From contig NZ_CP015079.1 of NCBI RefSeq assembly GCF_001653335.1, positions 1,674,001-1,738,000 on the forward strand: DNA of 64,000 nucleotides, given 5' to 3'. Source of the stretch: Nocardioides dokdonensis FR1436 (GTDB lineage: Bacteria > Actinomycetota > Actinomycetes > Propionibacteriales > Nocardioidaceae). The position numbers were made by a program, and so were the translations under genes. Shown piece by piece: positions 37,145 to 46,096 of this stretch (its first letter is position 1; every line of letters starts with the position of its first letter). Under the pieces are notes generated by a model. It was not told where the DNA came from and did no database searches. It worked only from the letters and a program-made list of their open reading frames with translations.

Positions 37145-39790
37145 GTGACCCTGGCCCCCGATCCCGTGGCGTACCCCCCGGGACCCTGCGCGTCGTCGCG
37201 CGCGCCTTCCGGCCCGCTGCCCGCGGGTGGGGTGCCCTTCGCCCGCGCCCTCGCCGGCTGGGGCTCGCGCCGGGCCCTGGTGCACGGCGCCCGCACCGTC
37301 TCGTACGCCGACCTGGCCCGGCTCGTCGAGGAGCGCGCACGACGCCTGGGGACCGAGCGCCGCCTGGTGCTGCTCGAGATGGCCTCCGACGTCGAGTCGG
37401 TGGTGACCTACCTCGCCGCCCTGGCCGGCGCGCACCCCGTGGTCGTCGTCGACGCGGCCCGGCCCGACGTGGTCGCCGCGACCCGGGCGGCGTACGACGT
37501 GGACGTGGTGGCGCGCGGCGCGGAGATCGAGGAGCGCCGCGCCGGCACCGCCCACGACCTGCACCCCGAGCTCGCGGTGCTGCTCTCGACGTCCGGCAGC
37601 ACCGGCTCGCCGCGCCTGGTGCGCCTGAGCGCGGAGAACCTGCAGGCCAACGCCGAGTCGATCGCGGCCTACCTGCCGCTGCGCGAGGACGACCTCGCGG
37701 CGCTGAGCCTGCCGCTGCACTACTGCTACGGGCTGTCGGTGCTGCACAGCCACCTGCTGCGCGGCGCGGGGGTGCTGATGAGCGAGGCGTCGGTCGTCGA
37801 CCCCTGCTTCTGGGCCGCGGCCCGTGAGCACGGCGCCACGTCGCTGGCCGGGGTGCCGCACACCTTCGAGCTGCTGGAGCGGGTGGGCCTCGAGACGGTC
37901 GCACCCGACTCGCTGCGCTACCTGACCCAGGCCGGCGGCGCGATGGCCCCGGAGCGGGTGCGGACCTACGCCGAGATCGGCCAGCGCCGCGGCTTCGACC
38001 TCTTCGTGATGTACGGCCAGACCGAGGCGACGGCGCGGATGGCCTACCTGCCGCCCGACCTCGCCGCCACCCGACCCGGCGCCGTGGGCGTGCCGGTCCC
38101 CGGCGGCCGGTTCGACCTGCTCGAGGTCCCCGGCGCGCCCGCGGGGACCGGGGAGCTGGTCTACGAGGGCCCCAACGTGATGCTCGGCTACGCCGAGCAC
38201 CCCCGCGACCTCGCCGACGGACGTGAGCTGACCCGGCTGCGCACCGGCGACCTGGCCCGTCGCGCCGACGACGGTCTCTGGGAGATCGTCGGGCGCCTGT
38301 CGCGCACCGCCAAGGTGCTGGGGCTGCGCATCGACCTCGACCGCGTCGAGCGGGCCCTGGTCGACACCGGGGCCCGGGCCCTGGTGGCCGGCACCGCTCC
38401 GGTCGACGGGGCCGCCGAGCGGGTCGTGGTCGCGGTCGAGCCGCGCGCCCGCGGAGGCGCCGCCCGGCTGCGAGCGCGCGTACGCCGCCAGGTCGTCGAC
38501 CTCACCGGGCTGCCGGCCGCCGCCGTGGACGTGCACGCCGTCGAGGCGCTGCCCCGCCTGGCCACGGGCAAGCCCGACCACCGCGCGGTGGCCGCGCTGG
38601 GGACGCCACGTCCGGCGGCTCCGCTGCAGGGGGACCCGCCGGCCGCACCCCGGACCGTCCGCGACGTGCTCGGCGGTGTGCTGGGCCGCCGGGTCGGCGA
38701 CGACGACACCTTCGCCGGGCTCGGCGGTGACTCGCTGACCTACGTCGAGACCTCGCTGCAGCTGGAGGAGGTGCTGGGCCACCTGCCGGCCGACTGGCAC
38801 CTGCGCACGGTCGCCGACCTGCAGGCCGGCGCCGGTGCCCGGGCCCGCCGGGGGCGCAGCCTCGAGACCAACGTGGTGCTGCGCGCCGTCGCGATCGTGG
38901 CCGTCGTCGGCACCCACGCCAACCTCCTCACCCTGCTCGGCGGCGCCCACCTGCTGCTGGCGCTGGCCGGCTTCAACCTGGCCCGCTTCGCGCTCGGGGA
39001 CGTCTCCCGGCGGGACCGGGCCCGGGCCCTGGTGGCCGCGGCGGCGCGGGTCGCCGTGCCGGCCGTGGCCTGGATCGGCGGGGCCGCGCTGCTGCTCGGC
39101 GCCTACCCCTGGCCCACGGTGCTCCTGGTCAACGGCTTCGTCGGCCCCCCGGGCTGGACCGAGCCCGCGTGGCACCACTGGTTCCTCGAGGCGCTCGTGC
39201 TGCTGGTGCTGGTCGTGGCGGCGCTCGTGTCGGTGCCGGCCCTGGACCGCGCGGAGCGACGCTGGCCGTTCTGGTTCCCCGTGGCGCTGACCCTGGTCGC
39301 GCTGCTGCCGCGCTACGAGCTCGTCTGGCTGCCTGAGGGCGACGTCATCCACCGTGCGCCCGTGGTCGCCTGGCTGCTGACCCTGGGCTGGGCCGTGGCC
39401 CGGGCCCGCACCACGCCGCACCGCCTGGTCGTCTCGGCCCTGGCCGTGGCCACGGTGCCGGGCTTCTTCGGCGACGACGCCCGCTCGGCCGCCGTGGTCG
39501 TCGGGCTGCTGCTGCTCACCTGGTCGCGCCAGGTCCGCCTGCCGGGCCCGCTGGCCCGGGTCGTCGCGACGCTGGCGGGCGCCTCGCTCTACATCTACCT
39601 CACCCACTGGCAGGTCTACCCGCACCTCGAGGTCGACCACCCCGCCCTGGCCACGCTGCTCAGCCTGGTCGTCGGGGTCGCGGTGTGGCGGGTCGCGCAG
39701 CACCTCGAACGCCACCTCCGCCGAGTCGGCGCAAATGTCGCGCTGACCCGGCCCAGATATCCCGCTGACCCGGCGCAGATGTCGCGCTGA
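37145..39790 (+). CDS. Adenylation - carrier protein - membrane acyltransferase fusion, iron-regulated
   Basis: An 881-residue three-part protein. Residues about 30-485 are an AMP-forming adenylation domain: STSGSTGSPRLV (about 148), YGQTEATARM (about 288), LRTGDLARRADDGLWEIVGR and the catalytic Lys in LATGKPDHRAV (about 473). Residues about 495-560 are a carrier domain with the phosphopantetheine Ser near 529 in GLGGDSLTYVE. Residues about 573-860 form an acyltransferase-3-type membrane domain of about ten helices starting LRAVAIVAVVGTHANLL. It would activate an acid, load it on the carrier and transfer it at the membrane. The IdeR box and the iron importer downstream suggest a role in siderophore or surface modification under iron limitation. 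The last residues are encoded by repeat DNA. Confidence 0.75.
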   Translation: MTLAPDPVAYPPGPCASSRAPSGPLPAGGVPFARALAGWGSRRALVHGARTVSYADLARLVEERARRLGTERRLVLLEMASDVESVVTYLAALAGAHPVVVVDAARPDVVAATRAAYDVDVVARGAEIEERRAGTAHDLHPELAVLLSTSGSTGSPRLVRLSAENLQANAESIAAYLPLREDDLAALSLPLHYCYGLSVLHSHLLRGAGVLMSEASVVDPCFWAAAREHGATSLAGVPHTFELLERVGLETVAPDSLRYLTQAGGAMAPERVRTYAEIGQRRGFDLFVMYGQTEATARMAYLPPDLAATRPGAVGVPVPGGRFDLLEVPGAPAGTGELVYEGPNVMLGYAEHPRDLADGRELTRLRTGDLARRADDGLWEIVGRLSRTAKVLGLRIDLDRVERALVDTGARALVAGTAPVDGAAERVVVAVEPRARGGAARLRARVRRQVVDLTGLPAAAVDVHAVEALPRLATGKPDHRAVAALGTPRPAAPLQGDPPAAPRTVRDVLGGVLGRRVGDDDTFAGLGGDSLTYVETSLQLEEVLGHLPADWHLRTVADLQAGAGARARRGRSLETNVVLRAVAIVAVVGTHANLLTLLGGAHLLLALAGFNLARFALGDVSRRDRARALVAAAARVAVPAVAWIGGAALLLGAYPWPTVLLVNGFVGPPGWTEPAWHHWFLEALVLLVLVVAALVSVPALDRAERRWPFWFPVALTLVALLPRYELVWLPEGDVIHRAPVVAWLLTLGWAVARARTTPHRLVVSALAVATVPGFFGDDARSAAVVVGLLLLTWSRQVRLPGPLARVVATLAGASLYIYLTHWQVYPHLEVDHPALATLLSLVVGVAVWRVAQHLERHLRRVGANVALTRPRYPADPAQMSR

Positions 39791-39809
39791 CCCGGCGCAG
39801 GTGTCGCCC
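39723..39809. repeat. 22-bp repeat array, second of three
   Basis: Four direct 22-bp units at 39723, 39745, 39767 and 39789, for example GACCCGGCGCAGATGTCGCG, all in one orientation. The adenylation-acyltransferase stop codon (39788-39790) lies at the junction of units three and four, so its tail is translated repeat. The convergent Fbp ATPase gene ends 32 bp beyond. Confidence 0.75.
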
Positions 39810-39840
39810 GATCGGGGTGCCGTGCCCGGCCGGGGTCGCG

Positions 39841-40968
39841 TCAGCGGCGGGCGCCGACCGGCGGAGCGCTGACCGCGTCCTCGCCGACGAGGAGCACGGG
39901 GCGCGAGCCGGGGACGACCGAGACCGCGACCGGGGTGCCCGGCGCGTGCTGGACGCCGTGCTGCTGCCACGAGCGGACCGAGCGGCCCGAGGCGAGCCGG
40001 ACGTGGTGCAGCACGAACGCGCCGTGGTACTCCACCCGCTCGACCACGTCGTGCGAGGTGCCGTCGACGCGCAGCGCGACCTCGTGCGGACGCAGCATCA
40101 CCTCGACGTCGAGGTCGGTGTGGCCCCACCCGGGGACCGTGGACACGACCCCGATCTCGCAGGTCAGCAGCGCGTCGCGCACGTGCGCGGGCAGGAAGTC
40201 GGCGTCGCCCATGAAGCTGGCCACGAAGCGGCTGCTGGGTGACTCGTAGACCTCGCTCGGGGTGCCCACCTGGCGCACGACGCCGTCCTTGAGGACCGCG
40301 AGCCGGTCACCCATCGACAGCGCCTCGGTCTGGTCGTGGGTCACCACCATCGCCGCGCTGCCGGTCTCGCGCAGCGCGGCCAGGGTCTGGGTCCGCACCT
40401 GGGTGCGCAGGTTGGCGTCGAGGGAGGAGAACGGCTCGTCGAGCAGTACGACGGTCGGTCGCGGCGCGAGCGCGCGGGCCAGCGCCACGCGCTGCTGCTC
40501 GCCACCGGAGAGCTCGTGGGGGTGGCGCTGGCCGAGGTGGCCCAGGCCGACCAGCTCGAGGACCTCGGCGATCCGGCCGGCCCGCTGGGAGCGGGGCAGC
40601 TCGTCGAGGCCGAACGCGATGTTGTGGGCGACGTCGAGGTGCGGGAAGAGCGCGTGGTCCTGGAAGACCATGCCGACGCGGCGACGCTCGGGCGGCACCC
40701 AGGTCGAGCCGGCCACGACCCGTCCGCCGACCCGGACCTCGCCGCTGTCGGGTCGCTCGAGGCCGGCGGCCAGGCGCAGCAGCGTCGACTTGCCGCAGCC
40801 CGAGGGCCCGATGACGGTCACGACCTCGCCGGGGGAGACCGCGAGGTCGACGCCGCACACCGCCGGGTGGGAGCCGTAGCTCTTGGTCACCCCGCTCAGC
40901 GCCAGCACCGGACCGGCGGGCGGGCCGGTCGGGGCGCCCACCGGGGCGCTCGTGCGGGTGCTCGTCAT
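39841..40968 (-). CDS. fbpC: Iron(III) ABC transporter ATP-binding protein
   Basis: A 375-residue ATPase: Walker A GPSGCGKST (about 54-62), Q-loop VFQDHALFPHL, signature LSGGEQQRVALARAL, Walker B VVLLDEPFSSLD and switch His in VVTHDQ. A C-terminal TOBE-like regulatory domain follows (VMLRPHEVALRVDG). It drives the Fbp-type ferric importer. The ATG overlaps the permease stop by 4 nt. Confidence 0.88.
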   Translation of the reverse strand: MTSTRTSAPVGAPTGPPAGPVLALSGVTKSYGSHPAVCGVDLAVSPGEVVTVIGPSGCGKSTLLRLAAGLERPDSGEVRVGGRVVAGSTWVPPERRRVGMVFQDHALFPHLDVAHNIAFGLDELPRSQRAGRIAEVLELVGLGHLGQRHPHELSGGEQQRVALARALAPRPTVVLLDEPFSSLDANLRTQVRTQTLAALRETGSAAMVVTHDQTEALSMGDRLAVLKDGVVRQVGTPSEVYESPSSRFVASFMGDADFLPAHVRDALLTCEIGVVSTVPGWGHTDLDVEVMLRPHEVALRVDGTSHDVVERVEYHGAFVLHHVRLASGRSVRSWQQHGVQHAPGTPVAVSVVPGSRPVLLVGEDAVSAPPVGARR

Positions 40969-42704
40969 GGCGCCATCCTGCCTGTCGCGTCCTCGTCGAG
41001 GGTCAGGGTGGTCGACATCTGCGGTGCCACCGAGGGGGCCAGGGCGGGTGGGAGGGTCGGCGGGACACCGGCGTCGGGCCCGGCCCGGGTGCCGGTGGCG
41101 CGGAAGGTCAGCACGACCGGGACCACCGCGACGAGCACGATGAGCAGGGCGGGCAGCGCGGCGCGCTCCCAGAAGTTCTCCGAGGCCAGCTCGTAGACCC
41201 ACACCGACAGCGTCGTGAACCCGAAGGGGCGCAGCATCAGCACCAGCGGCAGCTCCTTGACCGCGTCGATCAGCACCAGGGTCACGGCCACCGCCACCCC
41301 GGAGCGGGCCAGCGGCAGGTGCACCCGGCGCAGCAACCGCCCGGGCCCGGCGCCGAGCGTCATCGCGGAGGCGCTCACGCTGGGGGAGACGCGCGAGAAG
41401 CTCGCCTCGACCGCCTGGTACGCCGGCGCGGTGAACCGCACGACGTAGGCGACCAGGATGCCGAGGACCGACCCGGTCGCCAGCAGCCCGGTGCCGTTCT
41501 CGAAGCCGAGCGCGACCAGGGCCCGGTCGGCGCCGGCGAACACGGCCAGGACGCCGATGCCGACGACGGCGCCGGGCACGGCGTACCCGAAGGTCGTGAC
41601 CTGGGCCGCGCCGCGCACGACGCGCCCGCCGCCCAGGCGCAGGGCGTGGGAGATGGTCAGCGAGACCAGGACGCACACGACGGCGGCGATCGCGGCGACC
41701 ACGAGCGAGCTGGTCAGGTTGTCGACGAAGCGGGCGTCGAGGGCCGCGGCCGGGTCGGCGCCGAGCGCGGCGACCGCCCAGACGACCAGCCGCAGGACCG
41801 GCAGCGCGAACGCCGCGCTCACGACGGCCAGACCGGTCGCGGTGGCCGCCCCCGCGTGCCAGCCGGTCAGCCGGCGCCGTTCGAGGCCGCGGCCGCGTCC
41901 GCCCTTCTGGTGGTAGCGCGCCCGCCCCCGCAGCCCGCGCTCGGCGGCCAGCACGGCCACCGCGAAGACCAGCACCAGCACGGCCAGCGAGATGGCCGAG
42001 CCGACGTCGTAGGTGCCCTTCCAGGTCAGGTAGACCCCGACCGAGACGGTGCGCACGTTGAAGTACTGCACGGTCGCGAAGTCGGTGAGGACCTCCATGG
42101 TCACCAGCGCGAGGCCGGCCGCCAGCGACGGGCGGGCCAGGGGCAGCAGCACGGTGCGGAAGGCGCGCGCCCGCGAGGCGCCCAGGGTGCGCGCGGCGTC
42201 GTACGCCGTCGGCGCGAGCTCGAGGAACGCGGCGCGGGTCAGCAGGTAGACGTAGGGGTAGAGCGTGAGCACCAGGACGATCGCGGCGCCGCCGAGCGAA
42301 CGCACCGGCAGCGGGCCCGCGTCGGCGCCGAGCAGCGAGCGCATCGTGCTCTGCACCGGGCCGGCGTAGTCGAAGGTGGAGAGGAAGACGAAGCCCAGGA
42401 TGTAGGCCGGCATGGCCAGCGGCAGCACCAGCAGCCAGCTCAGTGCCCAGCGCATCGGGAACTCGTAGGCGGTGACCAGCCAGGCCAGCCCGGTGCCGAG
42501 CACGGCGGTGCCGGCCGCGACCAGCAGCAGCAGGCCCAGGGTGGTGGCCACCATCGCGCCCACCCCGCCGGGCATCTGCAGCGACGATCCCTGGCCCAGG
42601 GCGTAGCCCGCCACGGCGAGCACGGGGCTCGCCACGACGAGGGCGACCAGGACGACGGCCAGCGACCAGCCCGGTCGCCCGACGCCTCGCGCGAGGACGC
42701 TCAC
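40965..42704 (-). CDS. fbpB: Iron(III) ABC transporter permease, fused double domain
   Basis: A 579-residue permease with about twelve helices in two homologous halves, each with an EAA-like loop (YDAARTLGASRARAFRTVLLPL region in the first; SVSASAMTLGAGPGRLLRRV in the second). The double-length FbpB/AfuB form makes the whole channel from one chain. The GTG start at 42704 lies 28 bp after the binding-protein stop. It overlaps the ATPase gene by 4 nt. Confidence 0.86.
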   Translation of the reverse strand: MSVLARGVGRPGWSLAVVLVALVVASPVLAVAGYALGQGSSLQMPGGVGAMVATTLGLLLLVAAGTAVLGTGLAWLVTAYEFPMRWALSWLLVLPLAMPAYILGFVFLSTFDYAGPVQSTMRSLLGADAGPLPVRSLGGAAIVLVLTLYPYVYLLTRAAFLELAPTAYDAARTLGASRARAFRTVLLPLARPSLAAGLALVTMEVLTDFATVQYFNVRTVSVGVYLTWKGTYDVGSAISLAVLVLVFAVAVLAAERGLRGRARYHQKGGRGRGLERRRLTGWHAGAATATGLAVVSAAFALPVLRLVVWAVAALGADPAAALDARFVDNLTSSLVVAAIAAVVCVLVSLTISHALRLGGGRVVRGAAQVTTFGYAVPGAVVGIGVLAVFAGADRALVALGFENGTGLLATGSVLGILVAYVVRFTAPAYQAVEASFSRVSPSVSASAMTLGAGPGRLLRRVHLPLARSGVAVAVTLVLIDAVKELPLVLMLRPFGFTTLSVWVYELASENFWERAALPALLIVLVAVVPVVLTFRATGTRAGPDAGVPPTLPPALAPSVAPQMSTTLTLDEDATGRMAP

Positions 42705-42732
42705 GAGGCGGGTGCCGCGTGCGGCGGCAGGA

Positions 42733-43746
42733 TCACCGGTAGCCGGCCCGGTCGAGCAGCGCGACGGCGTCGGCGTTCAGCGCGCCGTAGGCCCGGGCGT
42801 CGACGGGCATCCGGTCGAAGGTGCCGAACGAGGCCACCAGCGGCTCGGGCTCGACGTCGGGGTTGACCGGCAGCTCGTGGTTGGCGTCGACGAAGGCGCT
42901 CTGCCCGTCGGTGGCCAGCCACTCGAGCAGCTGCTGGGCCTCCTCGGGGGCGTCGGTGCCGGCGATCAGGCCGGCGCCGGAGATGTTGACGTGGGTGCCG
43001 TCGCCGTCCTGGCTGGCCCAGAAGAGCTCGACGTCGAAGTCGGGGTCCTCCTCCAGCATCCGCGCCAGGTAGTAGTGGTTGCTGATCCCGATGTCGCAGC
43101 CGCCGGCGTCGATCGCCTCGAGCAGCTCGACGTCGTTGCTCATGATCTGCACGTCGTTGGCGACCCAGCTCTCGACGATCTCCTGGGTCCGCTCCTCGCC
43201 GTGCAGGTCGATCAGGCTGGCCACCAGGCTCTGGGTGTACGACGCCGTCTCGTCGCGCATGCACACGCGCCCCTTCCAGCGGGGGTCTCCGAGCGCGGCG
43301 TAGCTGTCGGTGCTGTCGATGTCGGCAGGGTCGACGGCGTCGGGGGCGTAGACGATGGTGCGGGCCCGCATGGCGAGGCCGTACCACTCGCCGTCGGGGT
43401 CGCGGAGGTCCTTCGGCACGGCCTCGTCGAGGACCGGGGAGTCGATCGGCTCGAGGACGCCCTGCTCGGCGGCGTTCCACAGCATCCCGGCATCGACGGT
43501 CATGAAGAGGTCGGCGGGGGTGGAGTCGCCCTCGGCCTTGAGCCGCTCGAGCAGCTCGGCGTCGTCGCCGGCGAGGAAGTCGACGGTGATGCCGGTCTCG
43601 TCGGTGAACTCGGCGAAGGCCTCCTCGAGGTCGTAGTGCCGCGCCGTGTAGATCTGGAGGTCGGCGTCGTCGCCGCCGCCGAGGGCGGAGCAGCCGCTGA
43701 GGGCGAGTGTGGCGGCGGTGGCGAGGACGAGGGCGGTGCGCTTCAC
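42733..43746 (-). CDS. fbpA: Iron(III) ABC transporter substrate-binding lipoprotein
   Basis: A 337-residue lipoprotein with lipobox LSGC (Cys19). The N-terminal LQIYTARHYDLEEAF and the tandem Tyr pair in ISNHYYLARM (about residue 220) match FbpA/FutA-type ferric binding proteins, where the Tyr residues coordinate Fe(III). GGAG lies 8 nt before the GTG. The IdeR box 55 bp upstream marks the operon as iron-repressed, which supports iron as the ligand. Confidence 0.87.
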   Translation of the reverse strand: MKRTALVLATAATLALSGCSALGGGDDADLQIYTARHYDLEEAFAEFTDETGITVDFLAGDDAELLERLKAEGDSTPADLFMTVDAGMLWNAAEQGVLEPIDSPVLDEAVPKDLRDPDGEWYGLAMRARTIVYAPDAVDPADIDSTDSYAALGDPRWKGRVCMRDETASYTQSLVASLIDLHGEERTQEIVESWVANDVQIMSNDVELLEAIDAGGCDIGISNHYYLARMLEEDPDFDVELFWASQDGDGTHVNISGAGLIAGTDAPEEAQQLLEWLATDGQSAFVDANHELPVNPDVEPEPLVASFGTFDRMPVDARAYGALNADAVALLDRAGYR

Positions 43747-43800
43747 GCGAGATCTCCAAGGGGTGGCCGGGGAAGGGGCCGCGGACCGGGTCCGGGATGT

Positions 43801-43819
43801 GTTGGTAAGGCTAACCTTC
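43801..43819. promoter_or_regulatory. IdeR/DtxR iron box upstream of fbpABC
   Basis: GTTGGTAAGGCTAACCTTC matches the IdeR consensus at 14 of 19 positions and keeps the GGCTAACCT core intact. It lies 55 bp upstream of the fbpA start. Confidence 0.75.
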
Positions 43820-44020
43820 CCCTCCAATCCACGCCGAACCCTGGCCGCTCAGCAGGACGGCGGGCGACCCTCCGGGTGGCCGTCCGAGCCCCCGGTCCGG
43901 AACGCACCGCGGGCGGGGGCGCTCCTCCCGGACCGTGTGGGTCCGACGCCCCCGCCCGTGCGGGTCGTGCTCGGTCGCGCCGGGTGCGCCAGTCGTGCGC
44001 GCCCGGTGCGACCGGGTGGA

Positions 44021-44704
44021 TCAGCCGGCCAGCGAGGCCTCGACCTCGACGACCTCGGGGGTCTCCTCGACCGTGAGCTGGTTGGCCATGCCCCAGGCCA
44101 CGGCCTGGGTGCGGCGCTCCACGTCGATCTTGCGGTAGGCCTGGCGGATGTAGGTCTTGATCGAGTTGATGCTCAGGTTGAGCTTCTCGACGATCTCGCC
44201 GTTGGTCATGCCGGCGGTGATGAGGGTCAGGATCTCGAGCTCGCGCGGGGTCAGGCGGCTCCCGGCCGGGGCCTCGGGGCGCAGCGGCGCCGGGGCGGGC
44301 GCCTCCTCGACGACGACCTTCTCCTGCACCGGCGCGTCGGGGACGCGGCGGCCCGAGACCAGGTCCTCCAGCGCGACGACGAGCTGGGCGGCAGTGAGGG
44401 TCTTGGGGAGGTAGGGGTTGGCGGTCGACACCGGCAGCCGGTCGCTGGCGGCCCAGCTGAAGACGACGGGGTGGGCCTGGGCCGAGCGCTGCAGGTCGCG
44501 CAGCATCGCGGCACCAAAGGCGGACTGGTCGACGGGCTCGTAGAGGACCACGTCGAGGTCCTCGGGGTGCGCCAGGGCCTCGCGCATGTCCACCAGGCGC
44601 ACCCGGTCGGCGTACGGCGTGAGGAGGGCCTGCAGGCCGGCGACGGCGATGTCGTGGTCGTCGACCATCGTGATGGTCAGTGGAGCGGCGGTCTCGTGCG
44701 TCAT
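44021..44704 (-). CDS. LuxR-type regulator with degenerate receiver domain
   Basis: A 227-residue protein: receiver-like domain 1-120, acidic Pro/Ala linker (EKVVVEEAPAPAPL), LuxR helix-turn-helix (LTPRELEILTLITAGMTNGE, NSIKTYIRQAYRKI). It keeps Asp15-Asp16 and a Lys in YLPKT, but the phospho-acceptor position is Glu56 (VVLYEPV) where the paralogue at 17579 has Asp. It may be phosphorylation-independent or permanently active. AGAGG lies 9 nt before the ATG. No kinase is adjacent. Confidence 0.78.
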   Translation of the reverse strand: MTHETAAPLTITMVDDHDIAVAGLQALLTPYADRVRLVDMREALAHPEDLDVVLYEPVDQSAFGAAMLRDLQRSAQAHPVVFSWAASDRLPVSTANPYLPKTLTAAQLVVALEDLVSGRRVPDAPVQEKVVVEEAPAPAPLRPEAPAGSRLTPRELEILTLITAGMTNGEIVEKLNLSINSIKTYIRQAYRKIDVERRTQAVAWGMANQLTVEETPEVVEVEASLAG

Positions 44705-44957
44705 CTTCGAACACCTCTGGGAAGTCGACTGGTGGTGGGTCTGGCGCGGTGGGCGCCGAACTGCCTGCTCCCACTCCATATCCGGATCGTCCAGCGTTCA
44801 ATCGTCCGAACCGGGTTTTCCACCCCTCCGGGTGACCGGATGTTTGGCGCCTCGTGCTGCGGGCATGCTCGCGCCTCGCTCGACGCAGGACCGGCCTCGG
44901 GACCCTGGCGGACAGGGGGTCGGCAGGAGGCCGACGGGGGCCGAGAGGGGGGCGAGG

Positions 44958-45923
44958 TCAGCGGGCGCGGGCGCTGCCGACCAGGGCGCGGGCTGCCGCG
45001 ACGGGGTCGCCGTGCAGCAGCTCGGCGCCCCAGCGGGCCGCGGTCGCCGCGTCGGCGCCGTGGCCGGCCAGGGCGACGCGGGCGAGGCGGCCGAGCCGGG
45101 CCACCACCGGGCCGTCCTCGGCGGTCAGGTCGAAGGCGCTGGCCGTGGTGCCGGTCACGACCACCAGGTCGGGCTCGATGACCTCGGCGGCGACCTCCAG
45201 GGAGCGCAGCGGGGTGCGCGGACCCAGGAACCGGGTGCGCCACCCGGCGCGCAGGAGCACCACCTCGAAGGCCTTGAGCCCGATGTCGTGCGTCTCGGAC
45301 GGCAGGCAGGCGAGCAGGGCGACGGGACCGCTGCGGGAGCCGGACGAGACCGAGAGGGCCGCGAGCCGGGAGCGCACCAGGTCGCTGGCGAAGTGCTCGT
45401 CGGCCACGCTGAAGTCGCCGGCTGCCCAGCCGTCACCGACGCCGGACAGGAAGGGCAGGAGGACCTCGGTGATGGCGGCCTCCACCGACACCTGGGCCAG
45501 GAGCCGGTCCAGGACGGCGTGCATGGAGGTGGCGTCGTAGGCGACCATCGCCGCCTCGAGCTCGCTGCGGGTGCGGCGCGCGTCGAGCGACTCGCTGGTC
45601 GCGTACGCCGCGGGGTGCCGGCCGGGCGCGCCCGTGGGGGAGCGCTCCGCGGCCAGGACCCCTGCGGCCGCCTCCCCGGCGGGTACCCCGCGGCGTCGGG
45701 CGTCCTGCATGGCGCGGGCCCGACGCTCGTCCTCGGGGCCGTAGAGCCGGTAGCCGGAGTCGGTGCGGGTGGGGCTGAGCAGTCCGTAGCGCAGCTCCCA
45801 GGCGCGCAGCAGGGTCTCCGAGACACCCACCCGGGCAGCCAGCACGCCGATCCGCCACCGGGGAGCCGTTGCGCCGGCGCCGCGGTCCTCGGGCGGGGGT
45901 GCAGGCGGTCCCGAGGTCGTCAT
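44958..45923 (-). CDS. CarH/LitR-like B12-binding MerR regulator (putative photoreceptor)
   Basis: 321 residues. The MerR DNA-binding domain (about 24-92) contains GVSETLLRAWELRYGLLSP and TDSGYRLYGPED. A helical bundle carries the Wx9EH motif as Trp166...Glu176-His177, and the Rossmann cobalamin domain has ETHDIG with lower-ligand His212. The Trp-to-His spacing (46) equals that of Thermus CarH (Trp131, His177), where adenosylcobalamin makes the protein a light-released repressor. The residue after Trp166 is Ala, not the His132 of Thermus CarH that ligates cobalt after light. The sigma gene upstream, with CarH-like repeats before it, is the likely target. I base family details on memory. Confidence 0.8.
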   Translation of the reverse strand: MTTSGPPAPPPEDRGAGATAPRWRIGVLAARVGVSETLLRAWELRYGLLSPTRTDSGYRLYGPEDERRARAMQDARRRGVPAGEAAAGVLAAERSPTGAPGRHPAAYATSESLDARRTRSELEAAMVAYDATSMHAVLDRLLAQVSVEAAITEVLLPFLSGVGDGWAAGDFSVADEHFASDLVRSRLAALSVSSGSRSGPVALLACLPSETHDIGLKAFEVVLLRAGWRTRFLGPRTPLRSLEVAAEVIEPDLVVVTGTTASAFDLTAEDGPVVARLGRLARVALAGHGADAATAARWGAELLHGDPVAAARALVGSARAR

Positions 45924-46096
45924 GGCCGCACCGTCCGTCCGTGGTCCCGCTCGGGCGTCGCCCGGGGCGCTGAGATGTGAGGACCTCTCTCTACCACGGG
46001 GGCCGGGAACCCTGCACGAACCTCGTACAGGCTGCGGCCGGACCCGGGCCGGGCCTGGGCCGGACCCGGGCCGCGACCTGGACCGGGGGAGTCGGC

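Noticed and set aside
46016..46096. Second CarH-type operator before the CarH-like gene itself
   Set aside because: A single GTACA occurs, but no 11-bp phased copies; the region is dominated by CCGGGCC-type repeats.
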